Shown in pieces: positions 48,085 through 56,643 of a stretch of 64,000 nucleotides of DNA. A model generated the notes under the pieces. It was given only the letters and a program-made list of their open reading frames with translations, was not told where the DNA came from and searched no databases. The first letter of the stretch is position 1; each line of letters opens with the position of its first letter. The position numbers were made by a program, and so were the translations under genes. Location of the stretch: positions 1-64,000 of the forward strand of contig JADJLO010000028.1 of the NCBI GenBank assembly GCA_016710075.1, written 5' to 3'. The stretch comes from Acidobacteriota bacterium. GTDB taxonomy: Bacteria > Acidobacteriota > Blastocatellia > RBC074.

Positions 48085-50767
48085 AGGGCTTTGCGTTTAC
48101 CCAGTTGTCGCCGTAGCCGGCATCGACCGTCAATGGCACATCCAGTTTTGCGGCGTGCTCCATGGCGTGTTTGACGACTTCGACGGTCAGTTTTGCCTCG
48201 TCATTTGGAACCTCGAAGACGAGTTCGTCGTGAATCTGGAGGATCATGCGAGCCTTGAGTTTTTCTTTTCGCAGCGCCTCGGCAACGCGCAGCATGGCCA
48301 GCTTGACGATGTCCGAGGCCGATCCCTGCATCGGCATGTTGACGGCCTCGCGTTCAGCGCGTGAACGGGCGGGTCCCTTGCTCTTCAAATCATTCATCCT
48401 GCGGATGCGGCCGAAGACCGAACGAACCACGCAATCATTCTTTCGCGCCAGTTCCGGAAGTTCGTCCATGTATTTCTTGACGCCGGCATAGGTGCGGTAA
48501 TAGTCGTCGATCACTTTCCTGGCTTCAGTGCGAGAGATCCCGACGCGCTGCGCCAGTCCGTATGGGCCGATGACATAAGCGATTCCGAAATTTACTATTT
48601 TGGCGAGTCTCCGGGTTTCTTTCAGTTCTTCGCTCGTCTTTGCGCCGAAGACTTCACGGGCGGTGCGCGAGTGAATGTCCTCTCCTTTTCGGAATGTTTC
48701 GATCATGACGGGGTCTTTGGTGATGTGAGCCAGCAGCCGCAGCTCGATCTGCGAGTAATCGGCCGAAAGCAGCACATGCCCATCGGCGGGAATGAAGGCC
48801 CTGCGGATGCGGCGCCCCATCTCGGTTCGAACCGGTATGTTCTGAAGGTTAGGATCGGTCGATGAAAGCCGTCCCGTCGCCGTCGCCGCCTGATTGAGCG
48901 TTGTATGGATGCGCCCGTCTTCGGGGTCGATCAGTGAAGGGAAGGCGTCGACGTAAGTGCTCTTGAGCTTGGACAACTCGCGGTGGTCGATGATCAATCG
49001 CGGCAGCTCGTACTTCGCAGCCAGTTCGTCGAGCACATCGCGGCTGGTCGATATCTTGCCCGTTGCGGTCTTTTTCGAAACCTCGAAGTTCAGCTCTTCG
49101 AAGATTTCTCCAAGCTGCTGCGGCGATGCAATATTGAATTCCCGGCCGGCCAGTTCATAGATCTTTCCGGTGATCTTTTCGATCTCCACTGCCATTTCAA
49201 CCGAAATAACCGCCAGGACATCGGCGTCAACTCTGAACCCGGCGCGCTCGATGCCGTATAACACAGGGATCAGCGGCATCTCCACCTTGTGGTAGATGAA
49301 TCCCAGCTTCTCCTGTTGAAAGTCGAACTGAATCTCGTCCTCTTCGATTTTCCCTCTCAGCACATCGGAAAGGCGGATGACGACATCGGCCTCCTGCGCC
49401 GGTATCAGCTTGTCGGTTGCCTTGATGGCTGTATCCAGATGCTCGGCGGCGAGTATCGGCAATTCCAGTTTGGATCGTTCAGGCTCCAGCAGATATGCCT
49501 CAATCAGCGTGTCGTCCGCGACATTCTCCAACGTCATACCCAGCCGGCCAAGCGCGTAAAGAGCTCTCTTGTGATCGTGAGTGCATTTTTCAACCAGGCC
49601 GTTGTCGAATATCTCGCCGAGGATGCGCAGCGCCTCCTGCCGGTTGTCACATCCCTCCAGATCGAAATATTCAGAGACGCCAGGAGCGACGGAAAAAGCC
49701 ACGCCGGTGAGGTCTCCGCTTTTATCCGTGGTCAATGAAAATGCGGCACGATCGGCGTCATAAATCTTCCCGGCCAGCTTCTCAAGGTCGGCGATGGAGC
49801 TTGTCTGACGGTATTCCTCCCCGGTCTTTTCGCTGCTTGTCGAGCCGCTCTTCTGACTGCTGTCGCCTGCTGCCCCCGCTGCCCCCGTTGCCCCCGTTGC
49901 CCCTGCGGCGAATTCGCGGGTCAATTGATGAAATTCGAGTTCCGAGAAAAGTTCGTAAGCAAGTTTTGGATCGGGTTCCTCGTAGATCAAGGCCTTGAGA
50001 TCCAGTTCGACCTCCACGTTCAGGTCGATCCTGGCCAGCTCTCGCGACATTCTGATCTGATCGGCATGGTCACGCAGAGATTCACGGTAAGTCTTTCGTT
50101 GAACCTGTTCCCATCCTTCAAGCGCGGCTTCGATGCTGCCGAACTGCTCGAGCAGTTGAACCGCGCCTTTCTCGCCTATGCCCGGCGCTCCGGGAATGCC
50201 GTCCACGGCATCACCCATCAATCCCAGCCAGTCGACTATCTGATCGGGCCGCACGCCGTGCTTCTCCTTAACGCCCTTCTCGTCGAGCAGAGTTTCGCCG
50301 TTCTTGTCGACTCGCAGCACCGCTATCGCCGGATCCGAAACCAGCTGGCTCAGATCCTTGTCGTTAGTGACGATGATTGTCCTCAGCCCTTTTTCCTTGG
50401 CCTGAACCGCCAGAGTTCCGATCAGATCGTCCGCTTCATATTTCGGTTTTTTGATAATCGGAATTCTCAGCGCCTCGCAGACACGCTCGATATACGGAAG
50501 CTGGACCACCATGTCCTCCGGCATCTCCGGACGGTGCGCCTTGTATTGCTCATAAGCGTCCTGGCGATGCGTCTTCTCCTTCGAATCCAGTACGACTCCA
50601 AGATAATCGGGCTTCTGCTCTTTGATCATCTTACGCAGCGTCATCGTGAAGCCGTATATCGCATTCGTCGCCATGCCCTTCGAATTCGACAGCCCGCGAA
50701 TCGCGTAATATGCCCTGAAAATATTGGACATCCCGTCCACTAGAAACAGACTTTTTTTCTCTGACAT
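48083..50767 (-). CDS. polA: DNA polymerase I
   Basis: Repair and Okazaki-fragment polymerase of about 894 residues. The 5' nuclease domain comes first (VDGMSNIFRAYYAIRGL, GDAVDGIPGAPGIGEKGA). A Gly/Ala-rich linker (AGATGATGAAGAAG, near 290) follows, then a 3'-5' exonuclease-like domain and the polymerase domain (DYSQIELR, AKIVNFGIAYVIG, MQGSASDI, LQIHDELVFE). In the exonuclease domain, E. coli Asp355 and Glu357 align with Ser344 and Thr346 (FSLTTD), so proofreading is probably lost, as in Taq polymerase. ATG at 50767 follows AAGGG and is preferred to the in-frame start seven codons upstream. Confidence 0.95.
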   Translation of the reverse strand: MSEKKSLFLVDGMSNIFRAYYAIRGLSNSKGMATNAIYGFTMTLRKMIKEQKPDYLGVVLDSKEKTHRQDAYEQYKAHRPEMPEDMVVQLPYIERVCEALRIPIIKKPKYEADDLIGTLAVQAKEKGLRTIIVTNDKDLSQLVSDPAIAVLRVDKNGETLLDEKGVKEKHGVRPDQIVDWLGLMGDAVDGIPGAPGIGEKGAVQLLEQFGSIEAALEGWEQVQRKTYRESLRDHADQIRMSRELARIDLNVEVELDLKALIYEEPDPKLAYELFSELEFHQLTREFAAGATGATGAAGAAGDSSQKSGSTSSEKTGEEYRQTSSIADLEKLAGKIYDADRAAFSLTTDKSGDLTGVAFSVAPGVSEYFDLEGCDNRQEALRILGEIFDNGLVEKCTHDHKRALYALGRLGMTLENVADDTLIEAYLLEPERSKLELPILAAEHLDTAIKATDKLIPAQEADVVIRLSDVLRGKIEEDEIQFDFQQEKLGFIYHKVEMPLIPVLYGIERAGFRVDADVLAVISVEMAVEIEKITGKIYELAGREFNIASPQQLGEIFEELNFEVSKKTATGKISTSRDVLDELAAKYELPRLIIDHRELSKLKSTYVDAFPSLIDPEDGRIHTTLNQAATATGRLSSTDPNLQNIPVRTEMGRRIRRAFIPADGHVLLSADYSQIELRLLAHITKDPVMIETFRKGEDIHSRTAREVFGAKTSEELKETRRLAKIVNFGIAYVIGPYGLAQRVGISRTEARKVIDDYYRTYAGVKKYMDELPELARKNDCVVRSVFGRIRRMNDLKSKGPARSRAEREAVNMPMQGSASDIVKLAMLRVAEALRKEKLKARMILQIHDELVFEVPNDEAKLTVEVVKHAMEHAAKLDVPLTVDAGYGDNWVNAKP

Positions 50768-50830
50768 ATGGAACCCTTTTACCGACAATCAAATCTACAA
50801 CAGCTTTTTATGAGTCTTCAAATGAGGGAG

Positions 50831-50935
50831 AAAGAAGATTGCGAAACAGACCAATAGTTTATTTACCGATACTGTTGGCGAATTGAATTTATAGCCTGTT
50901 TCCTCTGTTTCCCCTGTTTCCCCTTTTCATTGATA
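50831..50935. repeat. Degenerate GAAACAGAC-type inverted repeat
   Basis: GATTGCGAAACAGACC at about 50838-50853 faces CCTGTTTCCTCTGTTTCCCC at about 50892-50915. This resembles a decayed copy of the family at 11628 and 37566. It lies upstream of polA, between divergent repeats. Confidence 0.5.
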
Positions 50936-50950
50936 TTTTGGAATGGTCGA

Positions 50951-51067
50951 AATACGAGCGGGACCGCAGGCGTCCCGCCTGCGTCAAATCGATTAACGCA
51001 AATCTGATATGAATGTGCAGATATTTCAAGACAAGCAGGCGGGACGCCTGCGCTCCCGCTCGTATTT
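50951..51067. repeat. Twin-palindrome (REPIN-like) element
   Basis: Arms about 50951-50984 and 51034-51067 each contain GCAGGCG TCC CGCCTGC and pair with each other through AATACGAGCGGGA and TCCCGCTCGTATT. The loop is about 49 bases. It has the same core and plan as 15525-15652, with different outer bases. Confidence 0.88.
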
Positions 51068-51069
51068 TG

Positions 51070-51097
51070 ATTCTGTAATTTCTGACAATCTACCAAA
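51070..51097. repeat. Short dispersed repeat (also near 57784-57812)
   Basis: GATTCTGTAATTTCTGACAA at 51070 recurs as GATTCTGTAATTTCTCACAA at about 57783, each followed by TC and a near-identical tail ending CAAAGG. About 26 of 30 bases agree. It is intergenic in both places and 6.7 kb apart. Confidence 0.55.
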
Positions 51098-51130
51098 GGA
51101 TGAATTCGCCAATAGTATCATTTACTCATG

Positions 51131-51880
51131 TTACGCAATCTTCTTTCTTCCCAGAATTTCCCTGCGTTTCGATTCGGGAAACTTCTCAATTGCATATCTC
51201 AGCGTCGTTCGCGGCATCCGTGGGCGATGCTCCATCAGAAATATCTCGAGCCGGGAGGGGTCTGTCTTCCCGGCATCGCGCAGCATCCATCCGTTGGCTT
51301 TATGGATCAGGTCTTCCGGGTATTTCATCAACTTGACGGCGATCCAGTAGGCATCGTCGAGATAAAGGCCGCGCCTCACCGCGGCGGTCAAGGCGACGGC
51401 CGATGCGCGCCTGAGCCATAAATTCCGTTTGACGGTCCAACTCCTGAGCTTTGAGACAATCTTCGCATCCTTCAAAACCATCGGCATGAGAATCATCGAG
51501 CACAATCCATCGGTTAATGCCCAGTTGTCGCACAGATCGTCCGCCAGCCATTTTTCGGCGCGTTTGAATATCCTGGTATCGAACTGCCTGCGATAGTTTG
51601 CCAGCACCATCATGCCGACGAGCCTGGATTCGATAAACCGATCCCCAATCATCCGCTCGCAGAATTCAAGAGCCTCACCGACCCCCCAGTCCCCGCGTAC
51701 TTCCTGAAAAAAGCCCGCAGCCAGTCTCCGCATCGTCGGAGCATCCTGGCCATAGCTGTGGATTACTTCATCTTTCTTGAAATAACTTCTGTTATGTTCA
51801 GCCCTGAGAGGATCGCCGGATTCTTTCAATTCCTTGATTGCCCGATCGAATAATTGTTTTGGCGTAACTTTCTTAGGCAT
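51131..51880 (-). CDS. AlkD-like DNA alkylation repair protein
   Basis: HEAT-repeat protein (249 residues) of the AlkC/AlkD family, which removes 3-methyl and 7-methyl purines. It shows RMIGDRFIESRLVGMMVLAN, LCDNWALTDGLCSMIL, LWLRRASAVAL and the C-terminal RMPRTTLRYAIEKFPE typical of the family. The usual tryptophan and arginine contacts cannot be checked fully by eye. It lies downstream of ilvE on the same strand, but a strong terminator separates the two. Confidence 0.82.
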   Translation of the reverse strand: MPKKVTPKQLFDRAIKELKESGDPLRAEHNRSYFKKDEVIHSYGQDAPTMRRLAAGFFQEVRGDWGVGEALEFCERMIGDRFIESRLVGMMVLANYRRQFDTRIFKRAEKWLADDLCDNWALTDGLCSMILMPMVLKDAKIVSKLRSWTVKRNLWLRRASAVALTAAVRRGLYLDDAYWIAVKLMKYPEDLIHKANGWMLRDAGKTDPSRLEIFLMEHRPRMPRTTLRYAIEKFPESKRREILGRKKIA

Positions 51881-51895
51881 GCGGATGTGCGAACT

Positions 51896-51941
51896 GCAAA
51901 AAAGAAAAGAGAATACCAGCCGGACCAGACCGGTATTCTCT
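51896..51941 (-). terminator. Rho-independent terminator of ilvE
   Basis: AGAGAATACC at 51908-51917 pairs perfectly with GGTATTCTCT at 51932-51941. Read on the minus strand the stem is followed by a run TTTTCTTTTTT. It lies 32 bases after the ilvE stop. Confidence 0.85.
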
Positions 51942-51972
51942 TCAGGATCAAGGCTTTTAAGATCGGATGCCT

Positions 51973-52908
51973 TTACACATAGGTGAGCCAGTCGGCCGGG
52001 GCCTCTTTCTGGCCGGCAGTGATGGCAAAGTATTCGCTCTGCAACTGAGCCGTGATCTCGCCGCGCTTGCCGTTGCCGACTTTGATGCGGTCGATGCTGC
52101 GGATTGGAGTGATCTCCGCGGCCGTTCCGGTGAAGAAAACTTCGTCGGCGATATAGAGAGTCGCCCTGGAAACCACCTGTTCGATGACTTCATAGCCGAA
52201 ATTGCGCGCGAGCTGAATCACCGAATCACGCGTAATGCCTGCCAGGACCGCAGAACTCAACGGCGGCGTATAGATCTTGCCGTCGCGGATCAGAAACAAA
52301 TTTTCGCCGCTTCCCTCGCTGACATTGCCGGAGGTGTCGAGCGCGATGCCTTCGACAAAGCCATTGACGATCGCTTCCATCTTGATCAACTGCGAGTTCA
52401 TATAATTCGCCGCCGCCTTCGCCGTCGCCGGCAGCGTGTTTCCCTGCATGCGCGCCCAACTCGATACGCAGACGTCGACACCATCATCGATCGCTTCCTG
52501 ACCAAGATACTTGCCCCATACCCAACTGGCGATGTAGGCCTCTACCGGGTTCGGAAACGGGTTGACTCCGAATGACCCGTAGCCGCGGAAGATCACCGGG
52601 CGCAGATAGCACTCCTTGAACTCGTTGATACGGACCGTCTCTTTGCAGGCTTCAACCAGTTGATCCACACTGTAGCCCATATCCATGCGATAAATATGGC
52701 AAGAGTCGTAAAGCCGCTGGATGTGCTCGCGCAGCCGGAAGATCGCCGGCCCCCTGGGCGTGCTGTAACACCGGATCCCCTCGAACAATGCAGACGCATA
52801 GTGGATGACGTGGGACATGACATGGATATTCGCATCATCCCATTCGACGAATTTCCCGTTGTGCCAGACTTTTTTTGCCGTTTCAGTGGACGTGCCTGGA
52901 TGAGCCAT
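51973..52908 (-). CDS. ilvE: Branched-chain amino acid aminotransferase
   Basis: PLP enzyme (about 311 residues from ATG 52908) of fold type IV, the last step of valine, leucine and isoleucine synthesis. It has HYASALFEGIRCY, RPVIFRGYGSFGV, the lysine-containing LPATAKAAANYMNSQLIKMEA, DTSGNVSEGSGENLFLIRDG and EVFFTGTAAEITPI. ATG 52908 fits the family length; an AAGGAG lies 13 bases upstream, longer than usual, and an in-frame extension to 52980 is less likely. Divergent from the Trm112-like gene. Confidence 0.93.
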   Translation of the reverse strand: MAHPGTSTETAKKVWHNGKFVEWDDANIHVMSHVIHYASALFEGIRCYSTPRGPAIFRLREHIQRLYDSCHIYRMDMGYSVDQLVEACKETVRINEFKECYLRPVIFRGYGSFGVNPFPNPVEAYIASWVWGKYLGQEAIDDGVDVCVSSWARMQGNTLPATAKAAANYMNSQLIKMEAIVNGFVEGIALDTSGNVSEGSGENLFLIRDGKIYTPPLSSAVLAGITRDSVIQLARNFGYEVIEQVVSRATLYIADEVFFTGTAAEITPIRSIDRIKVGNGKRGEITAQLQSEYFAITAGQKEAPADWLTYV

Positions 52909-53114
52909 AAATGTATGATTACTCCTTTTATTGTTAATGGTAAGGCGGATTCGAAAGAGCATCATAAGTTCCGCCGACAAGACAGGTCAATAGACAAATT
53001 TGACACCCACTTGTCATCGCCATAATATTCAAGCCTCGTTTATGACGAGGGTGAATATCAAGTGGAATTCGGACCCGTGAGAATTCCGGAAAAACAACAT
53101 AGGACTTTGATTGT

Positions 53115-53288
53115 ATGAGCATCAGCAAGGAATTGCTTGAAATACTTCGCTGCCCGGCCTGCAGGGCAAAAGTCGAATTGAAGCCGGATGGCAGCGGGCT
53201 GAAATGCGGCGAATGCCGCCGCGTCTATCCTATTCGCGATGAAATCCCTGTCATGCTTGTCGATGAAGCGACAATAGAGGGGAAGTAG
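53115..53288 (+). CDS. Trm112/YcaR-family small zinc protein
   Basis: 57 residues: MSISKELLEILRCPACRAK opens it and the end reads YPIRDEIPVML. Two CxxC pairs (CPAC, CGEC) could bind zinc. Relatives (UPF0434, YcaR) lie next to lipid A or LPS genes and some activate methyltransferases. Here it precedes heptose genes by 54 bases, in line with that context. Its own function is not known. Confidence 0.85.
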   Translation: MSISKELLEILRCPACRAKVELKPDGSGLKCGECRRVYPIRDEIPVMLVDEATIEGK

Positions 53289-53342
53289 TGAAAGCCGGTT
53301 AGGGCGCGACAAGGCCGCGTCCGCAAATCGCATTACTCAAAG

Positions 53343-54407
53343 ATGTCAGTTCCCCTCTTTCAGAAGCTTCCCGACAACTCTCGCGTTCTCTTCATCAGGC
53401 TTCGCAATCTGGGTGAAGCTGTTCTCGATACGGCCAATCTGCGTGCGCTCAAACGATGGCGCCCCGATTTGCAGATAACGACTCTGGTCGAGGCCATCTA
53501 CACCGATCTCTATCAAGCAGATCCGGATATCGAGGCGATACCGCTGCTCAGGGGGGCGGGTGACAAGCGCAGTTCGTTCGGCTCTCGTCTGAAAGTCATC
53601 AGGGACCTGCGTCGCAGGAAGTTCGACGCGGTGATCAACCTCCATGGCGGGCCGACAAGCGCGCAACTGACCTTCCTCTCGGGCGCACGCTATCGCGCGG
53701 GAGCTTCTCACTTCCGCAACGGGTACGCATATAACCAGCGCATCCCTCCGGCCGAAGAGATTCTCGGACGGGATCAGCTCCATACGGTTGAATACCAGTT
53801 CGGGCAGTTCAAATGGCTCGGGCTTCCGGACGCGCAGCCTTCTCCGACTCACCTTCATGTTTCGCCCGCCATGCGTCAAACGGCTATTGCCGGACTGCGC
53901 GGGGAGGGCGTCGATCCGGATCGACCTTTCGCCGTCCTCGCTCCGACAAATGAGTTCTTCACGAAACGCTGGATGCCGGAACGATTCGCCGCGGTGGCAG
54001 ACAATCTGATCGGTCGCGGTTTTCAGATTGTCTTGACCGGCGCTCCCACGCCTGAACAGCGAGAACAGCTCGAAAGCGTCCAGGCGGCAACCACTAACAG
54101 ACTTGCGTCGCTAAGCTCTCTCACCATCGGTGAACTCGTGGCTCTCATCGCCGAGAGCCGCTTGTTTGTGGGCAATGACAGCGGCCCGGCTCATATCGCC
54201 GCCGCCGTCAAAGCCCCGCTGGTCGTCCTCTTCGGCCCGGCAAGCTCCGTCCGCTGGCATCCCTGGCTCGCGCCATCAGAGCTGGTTCAGAACCATTTCC
54301 CCTGCAATCCCTGCTCAATGTACACTTGCCATGCCTTCGATGAACCCGAATGCATCAAATCGATCTCCATCCATCAGGTCATGGACGCAATTGATCGGCT
54401 GCTTTGA
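53343..54407 (+). CDS. Glycosyltransferase family 9 (heptosyltransferase-like)
   Basis: LPS heptosyltransferase (GT-B, 354 residues), using ADP-heptose at the inner membrane face. VLFIRLRNLGEAVLDTANLRALK at the N-terminus replaces the usual LGDVV-type motif, and the C-terminal NDSGPAHIAAAVKAPLVVLFGP is the donor site. A cysteine-rich end (NPCSMYTCHAFDEPECI) is common in this family. It is followed after 29 bases by a heptose kinase, so the two should work in core-oligosaccharide synthesis. Confidence 0.9.
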   Translation: MSVPLFQKLPDNSRVLFIRLRNLGEAVLDTANLRALKRWRPDLQITTLVEAIYTDLYQADPDIEAIPLLRGAGDKRSSFGSRLKVIRDLRRRKFDAVINLHGGPTSAQLTFLSGARYRAGASHFRNGYAYNQRIPPAEEILGRDQLHTVEYQFGQFKWLGLPDAQPSPTHLHVSPAMRQTAIAGLRGEGVDPDRPFAVLAPTNEFFTKRWMPERFAAVADNLIGRGFQIVLTGAPTPEQREQLESVQAATTNRLASLSSLTIGELVALIAESRLFVGNDSGPAHIAAAVKAPLVVLFGPASSVRWHPWLAPSELVQNHFPCNPCSMYTCHAFDEPECIKSISIHQVMDAIDRLL

Positions 54408-54436
54408 TTTTACATTTTCGGAAGAAAACCTTGTTT

Positions 54437-55438
54437 ATGAACCTCTCCCGCGGACTTCAAATCATCAACGAATTTCATGCCAGATCGGTCGTGGTTCTGG
54501 GCGATCTCATGCTCGATGAGTTCATCTGGGGGGAAGTGCGACGAATATCGCCTGAAGCGCCGGTTCCGGTCGTCGAGGTGAAAAGGGAATCGTGGCATCT
54601 GGGTGGAGCGGGCAATGTGGTTTCCAATATTCTCGAACTCGGCGCCCGCGCCGTTCCAATCGGCATTGTCGGCGATGACCGGGCGGCATCTCAGTTGCGC
54701 GATGAATTCGCAAAATGTAAGGCTGAAACCTTCGGTCTCGTCACCGACAGGCTGCGCCCGACCACTCGCAAGACTCGCATCGTCGCTCACAGCCAGCAGA
54801 TGGTTCGTGCCGATCGCGAGGATCGGACTCCAATCAATGAAGAAATTGAGAATCAGGTGCTCCGCGCTTTCAATACTGCCATTGAAACAGCCGATGCCGT
54901 GATCATCTCCGATTACGACAAGGGTTTGCTCACACCACGACTGCTCGACCAGGTAATCTCGGCCGCTCGTCAAAAAAATAAACCCGTCTGCCTCGATCCG
55001 AAAATCAGAAACTTCATCCACTATCGCGGGGTCGATGTCATCACACCCAATCAGATCGAAGCGGAACGCGCGGCTAATATCGAAATCGTCGATGAGGCTT
55101 CGCTCATTGCCGCCGCCCGTCGCATCCGCGAGATGCTCGATTGCCGCAACGTTCTCATTACCCGCGGTGAACACGGCATGAGCCTTCTCGACGATCATGA
55201 CAATCTGACTCACATCCCGACGGTTGCCCGCGAAGTCTATGACGTCACCGGCGCGGGCGATACCGTCATCGCCACGCTGACTCTCGCAATCGCCTCCGGC
55301 GCAAGCCTCCGCGAGGCCGCCATCATTGCCAATCACGCCGCCGGTGTTGTCGTAGGCAAAGTCGGCACTGCTTCTCTTTCCCTCCCGGAACTCTCTCATT
55401 CCCTGAGCGATCTTGACCTCGCAAATCCTCATTTTTGA
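54437..55438 (+). CDS. D-glycero-beta-D-manno-heptose-7-phosphate kinase (RfaE1, PfkB family)
   Basis: PfkB-type sugar kinase (about 333 residues) making heptose-1,7-bisphosphate for ADP-heptose. It has VVVLGDLMLDEFIWGEV, PEAPVPVVEVKRESWHLGGAGNV, DYDKGLLTPRLLDQVI and the ATP/anion-hole motif VTGAGDTVIAT. The nucleotidyltransferase half found in E. coli HldE is absent, so this is the kinase-only form. ATG at 54437 follows GGAAGAA and is preferred to TTG 54404, which overlaps the upstream gene. Confidence 0.92.
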   Translation: MNLSRGLQIINEFHARSVVVLGDLMLDEFIWGEVRRISPEAPVPVVEVKRESWHLGGAGNVVSNILELGARAVPIGIVGDDRAASQLRDEFAKCKAETFGLVTDRLRPTTRKTRIVAHSQQMVRADREDRTPINEEIENQVLRAFNTAIETADAVIISDYDKGLLTPRLLDQVISAARQKNKPVCLDPKIRNFIHYRGVDVITPNQIEAERAANIEIVDEASLIAAARRIREMLDCRNVLITRGEHGMSLLDDHDNLTHIPTVAREVYDVTGAGDTVIATLTLAIASGASLREAAIIANHAAGVVVGKVGTASLSLPELSHSLSDLDLANPHF

Positions 55439-55609
55439 TTAAAATCCCCAGAAAAATGTGGAATATGCCCATACACCGGGGCTTAACTGGTTCTGTACGA
55501 TTTTAAGACGGTGGAAAAAATCTACACGGTTGGCAAGAGGCAAAATCAAAAAAAATTGATACCTAAATAAGCCTTATTTATAGGCTTAAGAGACCATTCG
55601 AAATGGTGT
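55439..55609. other. A/T-rich intergenic segment with two hairpins
   Basis: No gene is recognised after the heptose kinase stop. Two perfect stems lie back to back: TAAGCC / GGCTTA (55569-55589, 9-base loop) and ACCATT CGA AATGGT (about 55595-55609). They may end the heptose operon transcript or belong to a small RNA. Confidence 0.4.
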
Positions 55610-55639
55610 AGACCGGATGAAAATCGCGGATGGTATAAT
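55610..55639 (+). promoter_or_regulatory. Sigma-70-type promoter for the 3D-domain gene
   Basis: TAGACC (55610-55615), 18 bases, then TATAAT (55634-55639), with a TGG before the -10 box (extended -10-like). It would start a leader of about 270 bases before the gene at 55919, which is long enough for a regulatory RNA. Confidence 0.6.
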
Positions 55640-55918
55640 GCACGGCGTCGTTGGTAGTGCTTCAACGGACACTGTGAAATTCATTCACATTTGTGTTCAG
55701 CAGTATCGGTCACAAAGACAGTTTTTCTCGAATGAATACATAAAAGAATGAGTGCCCCACACTCGAACCTTCAGATTTTACGGACAGGTTTGGGTAACAG
55801 GTGTTTGATCCACGCCAGGGGAAAGTGTCAGCTTGAAGTTGGTGTTGGCTACAAACAAGGAGAAGAACGGATCTTATGAGTACAGATATGACAAAAGCAG
55901 GGAATCGCGTGTATATCG
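55640..55918 (+). other. Long leader of the 3D-domain gene
   Basis: Contains stems such as ACAC-GTGAA / TTCAC-GTGT (about 55670-55700) and GAGTG CCCCA CACTC (about 55749-55763). The c-di-AMP (ydaO) consensus was looked for because such genes often carry it, but it was not found. An AAGGAG with ATG 55876 gives only a 33-codon frame. Confidence 0.4.
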
Positions 55919-56548
55919 ATGTTGCTTCAAGTGGGAGCCAGTTCACAGGATCTGGCAGCGAGTGTAACGAAAGCTGAAGAGGTCAGGACAACAGAATCAT
56001 CCAAGTCATTATCATCGAATTCATTATCAACTAAGAATGCCTCGACGCAATTAGACATCGCATCTGATCCTGCAACGAATAAAGACAAGGCGAAGGCTGA
56101 AGCCAAAGCCGAGTCGGCGGAAAATGAGTTGGTCGCATCGCCCAGAGTCGGGATCAAGAATCCGGAGCTCGATCTAAGGTTCCGGTTCAATGATTCGGAA
56201 CTTCATTCAAATGGATTCTCGATACCGAGTCTCGAAGTTCTCGGCGAGCCGAAGAACTTCAAAGCCACGGCCTATGCGCTTCCAGGAAGAACGCGCACAG
56301 GCGCCTATGTCCGCCGCGGTGTTATCGCTGCCGATCCGAGGGTGATACCCCTTGGCTCGGTGGTTCAGCTCAAGGCCGGAAAATATACCGGCGTTTACAC
56401 GGTTCACGATACCGGCGGAAAGATCAAAGGCAACATTGTCGATGTCTGGGTTCCGTCCAATCAGGAAGCCCGTCAGTTCGGCCGCCGCAATATCAAGCTG
56501 CACATTTTGCGATTTGGCCCCAAAGGTGGAACAGAGAAAAGAAAATAG
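55919..56548 (+). CDS. 3D-domain cell-wall protein
   Basis: 209 residues. A Ser/Ala/Lys-rich N-terminal half of low complexity is followed by a 3D domain (about 115-200): FKATAYALPGRTRTG, VIAADPRVIPLGSVVQL, GVYTVHDTGGKIKG and NIVDVWVPS, which holds the three conserved aspartates. 3D domains occur in MltA-like lytic transglycosylases and Rpf/YuiC-like proteins that act on peptidoglycan. No signal peptide is visible at this start or at the out-of-frame ATG 55876, so the true N-terminus may be missing or frameshifted. Confidence 0.8.
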   Translation: MLLQVGASSQDLAASVTKAEEVRTTESSKSLSSNSLSTKNASTQLDIASDPATNKDKAKAEAKAESAENELVASPRVGIKNPELDLRFRFNDSELHSNGFSIPSLEVLGEPKNFKATAYALPGRTRTGAYVRRGVIAADPRVIPLGSVVQLKAGKYTGVYTVHDTGGKIKGNIVDVWVPSNQEARQFGRRNIKLHILRFGPKGGTEKRK

Positions 56549-56570
56549 ACTTTCTCTCCCCCTGAATAAA

Positions 56571-56616
56571 GAAGACCGTCGCCGGACAATAATAGATCCG
56601 GCGGCGGTTTTCTTTT
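56571..56616 (+). terminator. Rho-independent terminator
   Basis: GAAGACCGTCGCCGG (56571-56585) pairs with CCGGCGGCGGTTTTC (56598-56612), with a 12-base loop and a T-rich end. It follows the 3D-domain gene by 22 bases. Confidence 0.88.
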
Positions 56617-56643
56617 GAAACCTCGCTCAATTATGATCCTCAC

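Noticed and set aside
50863..51096. 77-codon frame across the twin palindrome (product with SAGVPPA and AGGTPAVP)
   Set aside because: It is the translation of the repeat core. Such frames recur wherever this palindrome occurs and are not real proteins.
54410..55432. 340-codon open frame antisense to the heptose kinase
   Set aside because: It lies entirely inside a well-supported PfkB gene, has no recognisable domain or ribosome site, and such antisense openness is common at this base composition.
55640..55918. c-di-AMP (ydaO) riboswitch before the 3D-domain gene
   Set aside because: The conserved segments of the consensus were not found by eye.
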